Source: Candidatus Saccharimonadota bacterium
Lineage (GTDB): Bacteria; Patescibacteriota; Saccharimonadia; Saccharimonadales; Saccharimonadaceae
Direction: 5' to 3'
DNA: 64,000 bases
Assembly (NCBI GenBank): GCA_017406905.1
Contig: JAFQXN010000006.1
Span: 124,001 to 188,000, forward strand
The notes beneath the pieces are model-generated. The model saw only the letters and a list, made by a program, of their open reading frames with translations, ran no database searches and had not been told where the DNA came from. A program made the position numbers and the translations under genes. Shown piece after piece: positions 1 to 9,173 of the stretch (the stretch's first letter is position 1; every line of letters begins with the position of its first letter).

Positions 1-456
1 CAAAATCCGTTCGTCGTACCCCTCGTAGTGAGGGCATAGGATGATGTAATGTGTGGCAGGAGTGGCTGAAATGCCCTTTTCGAAGGGCCTAAGACTTGGG
101 CGAGCGCCCCGGAGCGGCCCGAGAAAAGGGCATTCAGGCAGAACTCCTGCCATCCACTGCGCCATACTCTGATTCCACACCTCACCTACAGGGGTAGGCA
201 AAATCACCTTCGCACTCGGATCCTTAGCTTTAACGGACTCAATAGCTGCAAACACCGGCTCACAACGTAACAACATTCCGTCACCACCTCCATAAGGCGT
301 ATCATCTACGCTTCGGTGTGGCCCCAGTCCAAACTCACGTAAATCCACAAAATCAAACCCCGCCAGCCCTTTATCTACCGCCTTCCACATCATCGAAGTC
401 TTTAGATATGGCTCTATTGCCTCCCGGAACAACGTAATAACAGTAAATTTAATCAT
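1..456 (-). CDS. trmD: tRNA (guanine-37-N1)-methyltransferase TrmD, 3' end cut by window edge
   Basis: TrmD methylates G37 next to the anticodon and prevents frameshifting. The 152 visible residues begin MIKFTVITLFRE and contain the TrmD hallmarks DDTPYGGGDGM (about residues 58-68) and, near the window edge, HYEGYDERI, which belongs to the SAM-binding trefoil knot. The C-terminal part lies outside the window. The start at 456 lies 6 nt after a TATAAT box (463-468), so the message is probably leaderless. About 30 residues between the WNQSMAQWM helix and the ILCPHYEG strand have no place in ordinary TrmD and coincide with a long palindrome at 55-151. The insertion keeps the frame, so the enzyme is probably functional. 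Confidence 0.93.
   Translation of the reverse strand, partial: MIKFTVITLFREAIEPYLKTSMMWKAVDKGLAGFDFVDLREFGLGPHRSVDDTPYGGGDGMLLRCEPVFAAIESVKAKDPSAKVILPTPVGEVWNQSMAQWMAGVLPECPFLGPLRGARPSLRPFEKGISATPATHYIILCPHYEGYDERIL
55..151. repeat. Palindromic element inserted in frame in trmD
   Basis: A 97 bp imperfect palindrome. Outer arms GGCAGGAGT (55-63) and ACTCCTGCC (143-151) are exact complements, and inner arms AATGCCCTTTT (70-80) and AAAAGGGCATT (124-134) pair perfectly. The loop holds a further hairpin, GGGCGAGCGCCC. Read on the + strand the core AAGACTTGGGCGAGCG resembles AAGACTTGGCCAGAGCG of the element between nusG and rplK. In trmD it adds roughly 30 residues between two conserved motifs. 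Core orientation is opposite to the gene, unlike in queA and typA. Confidence 0.75.
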
Positions 457-469
457 GCCTCTATTATAT

Positions 470-621
470 CACATAAAGAAACCGGCCTTCCGACCGGTTC
501 CGCGCTGATGCGCGCCCACCCTTGGGGCACATTGGTTTGTTTTAATCCGCTGTTTTTGTTTTTAATGAGTCTCCACACTCCACTAATCACTCAGTGGAAC
601 CCCTGTGAAGCGTACCAGCTT
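470..621 (-). ncRNA. Candidate small structured RNA upstream of trmD
   Basis: This stretch has no credible reading frame but has its own near-consensus promoter (628-656) and ends in a hairpin terminator (479-498), predicting an RNA of about 140-150 nt. Within it are local hairpins: CCACT/AGTGG (around 575-592), CGCGC/GCGCG with an ATCA loop (around 500-514) and the terminator stem. It lacks the SRP RNA consensus and other RNA signatures I know. It could instead be an untranslated leader for trmD, although trmD has its own TATAAT box beyond the terminator. Confidence 0.35.
479..498 (-). terminator. Hairpin terminator downstream of a possible small RNA
   Basis: On the minus strand AACCGGTC and GGCCGGTT form an 8 bp stem closed by a GGAA tetraloop, followed by TCTTTAT. 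It lies just upstream of the trmD promoter. It would end a transcript started at the promoter at 628-656. Confidence 0.5.
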
Positions 622-627
622 ACTACC

Positions 628-656
628 ATAATAAAGCATAAGCTTATCACTGTCAA
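628..656 (-). promoter_or_regulatory. Promoter TTGACA-17-TATTAT reading toward trmD
   Basis: On the minus strand TTGACA (651-656) and TATTAT (628-633) are 17 bp apart, a near-perfect vegetative sigma-factor promoter. No open reading frame starts within the following 100 bp, so the product is probably the candidate small RNA at 470-621. Confidence 0.5.
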
Positions 657-756
657 GTACTTTTTGCAAAATTTTCCATAGTCGAAGTCACTGCCCATTA
701 CGTTTTGATAGAAAGTTACAACACTGCCAACCAATAAAATAGTGTATAATAAAATC

Positions 757-1101
757 ATGAAGATTTTAGATACTCCCATTACCAAATCAGAACTAATCAA
801 AACATCTTCCAATTTTATTGATGAAAACACCATTAAGGCCGCAGTAGACATCAAACGCGAACTTCTCGCCGTTGATTCGCCTATGCACTATGACTGCGAG
901 CAATTTCTCCTCGAAAATGGTTCTAGTCAGTCAGATATATGGGGAATTAATTTATATCTAGACGAGGATGACCTAGATGACTTAGTCGAATTTGACTCCA
1001 TGATTAATATTCGCCCCGCCCAGGGTAATCGTAGCCGTAGCGTCGAAGATCCCGCCATCCAGTCAAAAATTAAGTCCGTAGTAGCAAAATGGCTGATTTA
1101 A
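757..1101 (+). CDS. Conserved small protein, DUF5674-like
   Basis: A 114-residue protein beginning MKILDTPITKSEL. It has the conserved stretches VDIKRELLAVD, WGINLY and FDSMINIRPAQGNRSR, which I associate with the DUF5674 family; no biochemical role is known to me. The ATG at 757 is preferred over an in-frame upstream alternative codon at 742, because the TATAAT box lies at 745-750, 6 nt upstream, giving a leaderless message. The next gene starts before this one stops (13 nt overlap), suggesting coupled translation and a two-gene unit. Family naming is from memory. Confidence 0.75.
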   Translation: MKILDTPITKSELIKTSSNFIDENTIKAAVDIKRELLAVDSPMHYDCEQFLLENGSSQSDIWGINLYLDEDDLDDLVEFDSMINIRPAQGNRSRSVEDPAIQSKIKSVVAKWLI

Positions 1102-1445
1102 AATACATCCACAGTGCCGAGCTACGCAAAAATTGGTCTAACTACCCTATCACCTACCAAATGGGCAATATCGGCAGCGAAGTTTCACGCTCTCTCAAAT
1201 GGACGGCGAAAGGTAATACGGAACGCGCCGCCACCGCTATCGACCGCGCACTTGAACTATTTGATTTCACTATCTCTGCCAATTGCAACAATCGCCCTCG
1301 GCTGCGTGAGCTTCTTATCGCAAGGGAGGAGTTCTGTGACTATTTTTTCGGCAACAATTCTTGGCACACTGATCCCAAAAAAATGCAAAAATACTACGAC
1401 GGTTTTGTTATGATGGCGCAATTGCATCCTAAATTAGCCGAATGA
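1089..1445 (+). CDS. Small helical protein of unknown function
   Basis: A 118-residue, mostly alpha-helical protein with no motif I can tie to a function. The segment AIDRALELFDFTIS followed by LRELLIAREEFCDYFFG looks like a four-helix bundle and recalls small HEPN-like or CPR hypothetical proteins, but this is only a resemblance. The ATG overlaps the end of the DUF5674-like gene by 13 nt, so it is almost certainly translated from the same message. The tight pairing of two small genes allows a toxin-antitoxin idea, which the sequence does not prove. Confidence 0.7.
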   Translation: MADLKYIHSAELRKNWSNYPITYQMGNIGSEVSRSLKWTAKGNTERAATAIDRALELFDFTISANCNNRPRLRELLIAREEFCDYFFGNNSWHTDPKKMQKYYDGFVMMAQLHPKLAE

Positions 1446-1465
1446 TGAATACCGAGTCTGCGTAA

Positions 1466-2959
<1,494 letters not shown>

Positions 2960-2965
2960 AGCTTA

Positions 2966-4045
2966 TTAGTGAATATAATTGAAGTTTCCTACCTTATCAG
3001 CCGGGATTGTCGCCTGTATCACGCGATATGGCACGTAACCGTAGTTCATCTCTGTCACGGTAATTGAGCCATCGCCATTTACTGCTTCAACGTATCCCAC
3101 GTGACCATACCAACCAGATGAGGTCTGGAAAATTGCACCAGCCGCCGGCGTATGGTTTACCACCGATTTAGTTGCGCGTGCCGCCCAGGTATTAGCATTG
3201 CCTAGAGACCACCCGTACAAATCGTGCAAATCTGGACGTTTGTAATATGCCCAGTTCACACACTGGCCACCACCGGCATCATAAAAGCGATTGTAAAGCA
3301 CGATGATATTTTGCCGTTCGGAAGTATCGCCCAAATAAGTATAAGTGTAAGTTGGCCGCCTCACTACTGGTGCCACGTATTCTGGCCTTTCCTTTTCTGG
3401 CAAAGTACCACCCTTAATGATGATCCTCGCCCCCTCAGAAATACCAGACACCTCGAGGTCATTTAGCGCGATGATTTCCTCAACATTGGAACCATATTTG
3501 TCCGCGATTGACTCCACGGTATCACCAGACTTAACCGTATACACAATACCAGACGTGCTGGGTATGTATAAGACTGTACCAGCCGAAACGTCCGTAGTCT
3601 TCAATCCGTTTGACCATCTAATATCATCTGTAGAAATACCATATTTATTAGCGATGGATTCCATACTTTCACCATCGGCCACTGTATACTCAATTACACC
3701 ACGAGAAGCCGTAATATTAGTCAAATTCGGTTTTTCCAATTTGCCCGCTGAAGTTTGGCCAGAATCATACATCGTGGTAGTCACCACGTAATTAGAGGCC
3801 ACGTCTGAAGCGCTAGCAAGACCTAATGCATCTGACAAGTCCGCCACTACATATAATTCAGATAACTGATCAACCGATACATTGTAATCGTTGGCGGCAA
3901 AAGTATCCAGGCTCAAGTTTACATCTGTATTCTGCTTATCTATTGAGCCTAAAAAAACTACACCCAAAATCGCAATTCCGGTCAAAAAATAAGGTAAAAC
4001 CCCCCGAATCCCCTTAGCATTTGATTTAGTTTTCTTCTTCGTCAT
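2966..4045 (-). CDS. Membrane-anchored LysM-LysM-CHAP peptidoglycan hydrolase
   Basis: A 359-residue cell-wall enzyme. After a lysine-rich N-terminus comes one membrane segment (about 17-36), then two LysM domains that bind peptidoglycan (YTVADGESMESIANKYG and YTVKSGDTVESIADKYG), then a C-terminal CHAP domain with the catalytic cysteine in GGGQCVNWA and the histidine in YGHVGYVE. CHAP enzymes cleave peptide cross-links or the amide bond to muramic acid; which one cannot be told here. The ATG at 4045 overlaps the stop of the upstream RuvX-MltG gene in an ATGA arrangement, so the two are translationally coupled and probably act together in wall remodelling. Confidence 0.92.
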   Translation of the reverse strand: MTKKKTKSNAKGIRGVLPYFLTGIAILGVVFLGSIDKQNTDVNLSLDTFAANDYNVSVDQLSELYVVADLSDALGLASASDVASNYVVTTTMYDSGQTSAGKLEKPNLTNITASRGVIEYTVADGESMESIANKYGISTDDIRWSNGLKTTDVSAGTVLYIPSTSGIVYTVKSGDTVESIADKYGSNVEEIIALNDLEVSGISEGARIIIKGGTLPEKERPEYVAPVVRRPTYTYTYLGDTSERQNIIVLYNRFYDAGGGQCVNWAYYKRPDLHDLYGWSLGNANTWAARATKSVVNHTPAAGAIFQTSSGWYGHVGYVEAVNGDGSITVTEMNYGYVPYRVIQATIPADKVGNFNYIH

Positions 4046-5406
4046 AATGATACATTGCAGAGGTCTTGGCAATGGCTGTAAATGTTCCGGATATGCTCAG
4101 CCTCTGTATAACTATAATACATCAAACCATCATCTCCTGTCAAGAAATATAGATAAGAACTATCAGCTGGCTCCGCCACCGCCAAAAGCGCATTCAGACC
4201 AGGATTAGAGATTGGCCCACAAGGTAAACCTGCGTATAACCTCGTATTATAGCAAGAATTCACCGTAAGAGCGCTCTGATTATCTGAGTGCGTGTCTCTA
4301 TCAGGATCCACTACGTCTAACGCGTAAGACACCGTTACGTCGCTCCCAAGCGGTATTCCATACGCCAAACGTGACAAAAACACCTGTGCTACCGTAGGCT
4401 GCTCAGGGGAAGGGGCTTCCTTTTGCACTATCGAAGCCAAAGTTATCCCCTCAAAGAGAGATAACCCATGTGCTGCATATTTTTCTTCTAAGTTGTTCTC
4501 TGTAATCACCTCTCCCATCCCCTTTAAAAATGTCTCTATTATTTCTTTCACCGTCGCACTTTTATAAAACTCGTGCGTTTCTCCATAAAGGTATCCTTCC
4601 AGGGAAGCCCCCTCTGGACGCTCCTTCAAAAAATCAAAATCATAATCCGCCACAAAAGCCTCTTCTACCTCTGAAGAGCTATATCCTACCTCTATTAAGC
4701 TTTTTTTCACATCAAAAATCGTCTCCCCCGGTTTTATCATGAAACTAAACACCTCGGGCTCAGCCTCCGCCGCTAATTTCGCCAGATATTCTGCATATTC
4801 ACGTTTTTTTGCCTCTCTGTCCAAATACCACATCGTCCCACCGGTAACAACTAAAGCGATTATCGCAAATATAGCTATACCAGTGATCCATTTTGTCGCT
4901 TTTTTCATCTTATGGCGTGCCTTTTTGGTATTTAATTTTACTTTATCAACTTCTTTCTTGGTTAAATTGGTTGTTGTTTCCGCTGCCACTGTTAAGGTAT
5001 TTTCCCTACTCAATCCTTCCAGGAAATCTTGCAAGATAATGGCTGCCGCTTCAGCATCTATCTCTCCCTTTTCGTAATTTTTTTTACGTGCTCTTAATCT
5101 CTCCTCTGCCATTACAGAAGTCAAAGATTCATCCTGGAAACGTACCTTCGCTCCGGGCAGCTTCTCTGTAAGAGTTTTGGCGAAATTACGCACAAATAGC
5201 GACTGCGCAGTTTCTTTGCCCTCATTGCTTCTCGGCAAGCCCAACACGAAAAAATTCGTATTGTTCATTTGTGCGATTCTGGCGATTTTTAGCCATTCTG
5301 AGCCGTCCGCCAGTACATATCCGACCGGTACCGCAATTCTGGTGTCCGAATCTGCACGCGCTACGCCAATGCGCTTCTCGCCTACATCGAGCCCTAATAC
5401 CTTCAT
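4042..5406 (-). CDS. Fusion of RuvX/YqgF nuclease and MltG lytic transglycosylase
   Basis: One 454-residue frame joins two normally separate proteins. Residues 1-140 are a YqgF/RuvX domain with an RNase H fold (MKVLGLDVGEKRIGVA, DESLTS, DAEAAAIILQ), thought to process Holliday junctions or pre-16S rRNA. A lysine-rich linker and a membrane helix (about 173-193) follow, then an MltG domain with the catalytic glutamate in ASIVQKEA and the conserved YNTRLYAGLPCGPISNPG region. MltG cuts glycan strands outside the membrane. The N-terminal domain would stay cytoplasmic. An internal start near the ATG at about residue 166 could also yield MltG alone. The upstream gene stops directly before this ATG, and the hydrolase gene overlaps the end. 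Confidence 0.88.
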   Translation of the reverse strand: MKVLGLDVGEKRIGVARADSDTRIAVPVGYVLADGSEWLKIARIAQMNNTNFFVLGLPRSNEGKETAQSLFVRNFAKTLTEKLPGAKVRFQDESLTSVMAEERLRARKKNYEKGEIDAEAAAIILQDFLEGLSRENTLTVAAETTTNLTKKEVDKVKLNTKKARHKMKKATKWITGIAIFAIIALVVTGGTMWYLDREAKKREYAEYLAKLAAEAEPEVFSFMIKPGETIFDVKKSLIEVGYSSSEVEEAFVADYDFDFLKERPEGASLEGYLYGETHEFYKSATVKEIIETFLKGMGEVITENNLEEKYAAHGLSLFEGITLASIVQKEAPSPEQPTVAQVFLSRLAYGIPLGSDVTVSYALDVVDPDRDTHSDNQSALTVNSCYNTRLYAGLPCGPISNPGLNALLAVAEPADSSYLYFLTGDDGLMYYSYTEAEHIRNIYSHCQDLCNVSL

Positions 5407-7125
5407 CTATTTATCTCTTATCTTAACGTCCACTTTTATCTTATTGGTGTCGTTTGGCACGGTCATCACCCAAGGATAAGAAGTCTTAGTTTCCACGCTT
5501 ACTACTCCACTTATCTCTTTAAGGTCATGCTGAATATCGCCAATTCCCTTACCCTTTGCCATCTCTAACACTTCTTTGTCAGTGACCTTCGGACCTACCG
5601 AATAGGATGTCTTCAGTTTGCCGATATATCCGCCATCGGATTTTACAAAATTCTCCACAAATGGATTATTAATCTCGTAAATCTTCTGGTCGTCCGATAA
5701 ATTCGCTTTTTCAGTAATAAACTGTTCAACCTTCGTCTTATCTATCACGAATATTTTTGCTGTAGTTGTAGCTTTCACCACTGGAGTAACGCCATCTTTC
5801 ACTTCTTCGTCTACCGCTGGAGTTACTGTTACGTCGGCCGTCGTTTGCTCAAAGCTTGAATCAATCGCAATTAGACCGTCACCAACCGTCTCTAACAACT
5901 TTGCCTTATTTTCGGATTCGTTCGCTGCGGTTAATTGTTCTTTAGCCTTTAATACATCAGATTGCTGCACTACGGTAATTATATTATCTGTGCCACCTGA
6001 CATTGGCGATTTGGAATAAACTGCCACATCTGCAGTGGTGTTCCAGCCAGTATCAGCTGCTGAAATATTATAGGCCGTACCTGGCGCCGTCGCCGTTACC
6101 TTAACTTTCGCGTAAATTCTGCACCCCTGGCTCTTAAATTCCTCATAGGTCAACTTTTCGTCTACATTTGCACATACACTATCATCATCTCCGTCATAAT
6201 GCATAGTCACCCCATTGTCTGCGGCGTATGAAAGACCATTAATTGTAAAGAGGTCACCCACATTTATTACCTTAGTACCGCCTCTATATGATACGGTGGC
6301 CACTACTTCAACTTCACCGGTCGCCTTTTCACCCAGATTTTTCTGCCCAGTCGCTTCAAATTTTACCTCTTGCACCGACTCAATCTTTTTCTCTTCAAGA
6401 TAAAACTTACCTTCGTCTGCCTTTTCGTCACTCAAATTCGTCGTAAAGCTTACATTTTCAGAAAAACTCTTATTTTCAGTCTGAATCCACACTGTTATTT
6501 CTACAGCTGGCGCAATTACGAAAGCCCATACCAGGAGCAGTATCAGCGCCACAATACCTATACTACCAAAAATCGTCAACTTTTTGTGCGATTTTACCCA
6601 ATCTGCAATTCCATTAGCTTTAGACTTCTTTTGCTTTGGCTTAGCATCTTCTTCCTTATCATCCTCTTTTTCAGCCTTACTGTCATCCTCTGTATCTTCT
6701 TTGGCCTCAGGCTTGCCACTCTCTGTATCATCTTCATCGTTAGAGCCCTCTTCTTTCTCCTCCGCCTTCTCTTCTTCTGGCTCCGTATTGCTCGTATCTT
6801 CTACGGTCACCACTTCGGATTTTGCGGCTTCCTCCGCTTCGCTCTCCATTGTAGGTATGCTAGGAGCGGTCTGCAAATCCTTCGTCACGGGTAGACGCGT
6901 CGCTGCCGCCAGCTTGATAATCGAAGGATCGGTCGTCACTAATACAATCGTCTTCTCCGCTGTCGTACCCACCTTTGCAATCAGTTTAATATTCACCACG
7001 CTTCTAAATACGCCAGCCTTCTTAGGTGGCACTAATGCCACAATCTTCTCTTTTGAGTTTTCTATTTTTGTAATGACATCAGTAATATCATCTTCTGGTT
7101 CAATATAGATAACGTTCTTATTCAT
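5407..7125 (-). CDS. Single-pass membrane protein with Baseplate-J-like outer domain
   Basis: A 572-residue protein. Its N-terminal 90 residues look like a small alpha/beta cytoplasmic domain (YIEPEDDITDVITKI, KIVALVPPKKAGVFRS). A very acidic low-complexity linker (about 110-170), one membrane helix (LTIFGSIGIVALILLLVWAF) and a large exported region follow. The segment VEVVATVSYRGGTKVINVGD resembles domains annotated as baseplate J/gp47-like in other CPR genomes; I recall this by similarity only. It starts the operon with RuvX-MltG and the CHAP hydrolase, suggesting an envelope role. ATG at 7125 lies 6 nt after a TATATT box, so it is probably leaderless. Confidence 0.7.
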   Translation of the reverse strand: MNKNVIYIEPEDDITDVITKIENSKEKIVALVPPKKAGVFRSVVNIKLIAKVGTTAEKTIVLVTTDPSIIKLAAATRLPVTKDLQTAPSIPTMESEAEEAAKSEVVTVEDTSNTEPEEEKAEEKEEGSNDEDDTESGKPEAKEDTEDDSKAEKEDDKEEDAKPKQKKSKANGIADWVKSHKKLTIFGSIGIVALILLLVWAFVIAPAVEITVWIQTENKSFSENVSFTTNLSDEKADEGKFYLEEKKIESVQEVKFEATGQKNLGEKATGEVEVVATVSYRGGTKVINVGDLFTINGLSYAADNGVTMHYDGDDDSVCANVDEKLTYEEFKSQGCRIYAKVKVTATAPGTAYNISAADTGWNTTADVAVYSKSPMSGGTDNIITVVQQSDVLKAKEQLTAANESENKAKLLETVGDGLIAIDSSFEQTTADVTVTPAVDEEVKDGVTPVVKATTTAKIFVIDKTKVEQFITEKANLSDDQKIYEINNPFVENFVKSDGGYIGKLKTSYSVGPKVTDKEVLEMAKGKGIGDIQHDLKEISGVVSVETKTSYPWVMTVPNDTNKIKVDVKIRDK

Positions 7126-7173
7126 AATTAAAATATACCACATTTTTTCAAGCTTGTGTTAAAATAAGTTTAG

Positions 7174-8637
7174 ATGAATCTTTTTAAACGTAACAATCCT
7201 AATAATGCAGCCAATAGCCAAGCTGGCTTAGCAGAGATGGCCCTCAAAACCATTCATGACGGGGTAGTTATCACCGATAAAGCCGGTGTAATTCAATTTA
7301 TTAATCCCGCCGCCGTCACGATGACAGAATGTGGCTCGGCTAATAATGCCGTAGGTCTAGATTATGGCCTTATTATTAAGCTAGAGTCCAAGGAAGGACG
7401 CCAGCTTACCGAAAATGAAAACCCTCTCATCCAAGCTATGAATACTGGCCAGCCGCTCGAATCTTTCCAGAGCTGTCTGATTGCCGGCCAGGCCGAGAAG
7501 CGCATACCCATCGCCATTTCAGTTTTACCAGTAGATGGCATTGGCCAAAATCGCATCATTACCTTCCGCAATATTACCAAAGAGCTCGAAGAAGAGGGTG
7601 AGCAAACCGAATTTATCTCTACCGCCTCCCACGAAATGCGTACACCAGTCGCTTCCATTGAGGGCTACCTTTCTCTAGCTATCAACCCCCAGACTGCCAC
7701 CATAGATGAGCGCGCCAGAGCCTATTTAAACGCCGCTCACGCTGCCTCTCAGCATCTCGGCAAGCTCTTCCAAGATTTACTAGATGTTACCAAGTTGGAC
7801 GACGGCAAAATTAAACCACATTTTGAGCCAGTTGAAGTCGGCAGCCTCGTTAAGACTATTGCCGACGACTATGCCCTGCAAGCCAAAGAATCCAACATTA
7901 ATTTTCGTTTTGGTTCAGATGAGCCTATCGTGCTCGGTCAGCCTCGTCGCATCAGCCAAGTAGTTTACGGCTCCGTTGATGTCAATTTCATGCGCGAAAT
8001 CCTTGATAACCTCTTAGATAATGCTTTCAAATATACCCCTTCTGGCGGCTCTATCTATGTTAATGTGCGCGGTGATGGCGATCGTGTCCTTATCAATGTC
8101 ACCGATACTGGCATTGGCATTTCTTCAGATGATCTTGGTCATATCTTCCAAAAGTTCTACCGTGCAGATAATTCCGACACTCGCACCATAGGTGGCACCG
8201 GCCTGGGCCTTTATCTGGTCAAGCAGCGCGTCGAAGCTATGGGCGGCCGAGTTTGGGCCGAGTCAGCTTTCGGCGAAGGCTCCACTTTCTACGTCTCGCT
8301 TCCTAGACTCACCAACGATGAATATGAAAAACGCATGATTGCCGTCCGCAACCAAGCCATGCAGGCCCAACTTACTCAATTTCCTCAACCTATGCCCCAA
8401 ACCCCTCAAGCCGTACCCGTCCAGATACCACAGCCGGCTCCGCCCGTAGTTCCGCAAGTTACACAAGTACCCCCTGCTGCACCGGCTCCTGCTCCTCAAC
8501 CTATGCCTCAGGCTCCCCAGCCGTCACCGACTCCACCACCGCCTGCGCCTATCCCGCCCGCTCCGCCAGTTCAGGCCCCACCTGTTCAAATGAACCCAAC
8601 CCTAACCAATAACAATTTAAACGGAGAAGCAAAATGA
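7174..8637 (+). CDS. PAS-domain sensor histidine kinase with proline-rich tail
   Basis: A 487-residue kinase. Residues about 15-140 form a PAS sensor domain (IHDGVVITDKAGVIQFINPAA). A HisKA dimerisation domain follows with the phosphorylated histidine in ASHEMRTPVASIEGY, then a HATPase domain with N box NLLDNAFKYTP, G1 DTGIGI and G2 GGTGLGLYLV. No membrane helix is visible, so it should sense a cytoplasmic signal. The last 100 residues are almost only Pro, Ala and Gln. The gene overlaps the response regulator by 4 nt (ATGA), marking them as a cognate pair. Confidence 0.93.
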   Translation: MNLFKRNNPNNAANSQAGLAEMALKTIHDGVVITDKAGVIQFINPAAVTMTECGSANNAVGLDYGLIIKLESKEGRQLTENENPLIQAMNTGQPLESFQSCLIAGQAEKRIPIAISVLPVDGIGQNRIITFRNITKELEEEGEQTEFISTASHEMRTPVASIEGYLSLAINPQTATIDERARAYLNAAHAASQHLGKLFQDLLDVTKLDDGKIKPHFEPVEVGSLVKTIADDYALQAKESNINFRFGSDEPIVLGQPRRISQVVYGSVDVNFMREILDNLLDNAFKYTPSGGSIYVNVRGDGDRVLINVTDTGIGISSDDLGHIFQKFYRADNSDTRTIGGTGLGLYLVKQRVEAMGGRVWAESAFGEGSTFYVSLPRLTNDEYEKRMIAVRNQAMQAQLTQFPQPMPQTPQAVPVQIPQPAPPVVPQVTQVPPAAPAPAPQPMPQAPQPSPTPPPPAPIPPAPPVQAPPVQMNPTLTNNNLNGEAK

Positions 8638-9173
8638 GTAAAGTAATGGTAGTCGAAGATGATGCAAATCTGCGCGAAATATACAGCATTCGTATCACCG
8701 CAGACGGTTATGACGTAGTTTCCGCCGGCGACGGCGAAGAGGCGTTGGCCGTAGCGGTACGCGAAAAGCCCGACCTCATTTTATCAGACGTTATGATGCC
8801 CAAAATTTCCGGTTTTGATATGCTTGATATTTTGCGCTCCACGCCAGAAACCGCTGGCATTAAAGTTATTATGATGACTGCTCTCTCTGGTGACGATCAG
8901 CGTCAGCGCGGCGAACGTTTAGGCGCCGATCGCTATCTAGTCAAATCTCAAGTCGGTATCGAAGATGTAGTTAATGCCATTCATGATATTCTCGGCGATC
9001 GCCCTGCACCAGCACCGGCTCCTGCTCCAGCCGCCCCAGCTGCTCCACCAGCTTCCGCTTCCAATGCCCAACCCGCCCCAGCTCCTGTCGCTGGTTCGCA
9101 GCCAGCCGCCCCAGTAGCACCTACACCAGAGGTACCTAATGAACAGCCAGCTAACGCCAATCCGGCTCAATAA
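8634..9173 (+). CDS. REC-only response regulator with Ala/Pro-rich tail
   Basis: A 179-residue protein. The first 125 residues are a receiver domain: acidic pocket VVEDD, phospho-aspartate in LILSDVMMPK, conserved Thr in MMTALSG and Lys in YLVKSQ. No DNA-binding or enzymatic output domain follows; instead there are about 50 residues of Ala/Pro repeats, echoing the kinase's tail. Output is therefore probably by protein-protein contact. Coupled to the kinase by a 4 nt overlap; its 3' end overlaps the pseudouridine synthase gene by 35 nt. Confidence 0.92.
   Translation: MSKVMVVEDDANLREIYSIRITADGYDVVSAGDGEEALAVAVREKPDLILSDVMMPKISGFDMLDILRSTPETAGIKVIMMTALSGDDQRQRGERLGADRYLVKSQVGIEDVVNAIHDILGDRPAPAPAPAPAAPAAPPASASNAQPAPAPVAGSQPAAPVAPTPEVPNEQPANANPAQ

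Noticed and set aside
591-854. Minus-strand 87-residue frame with hydrophobic sequence
   Set aside because: Most of it is antisense to the DUF5674-like gene, it has no start signals, and its end overlaps the promoter at 628-656.
6584-7108. Long plus-strand Ser-rich frame opposite the 5407-7125 gene
   Set aside because: Mirror of the acidic Glu/Asp/Ser-rich linker; no promoter, ribosome site or family match.
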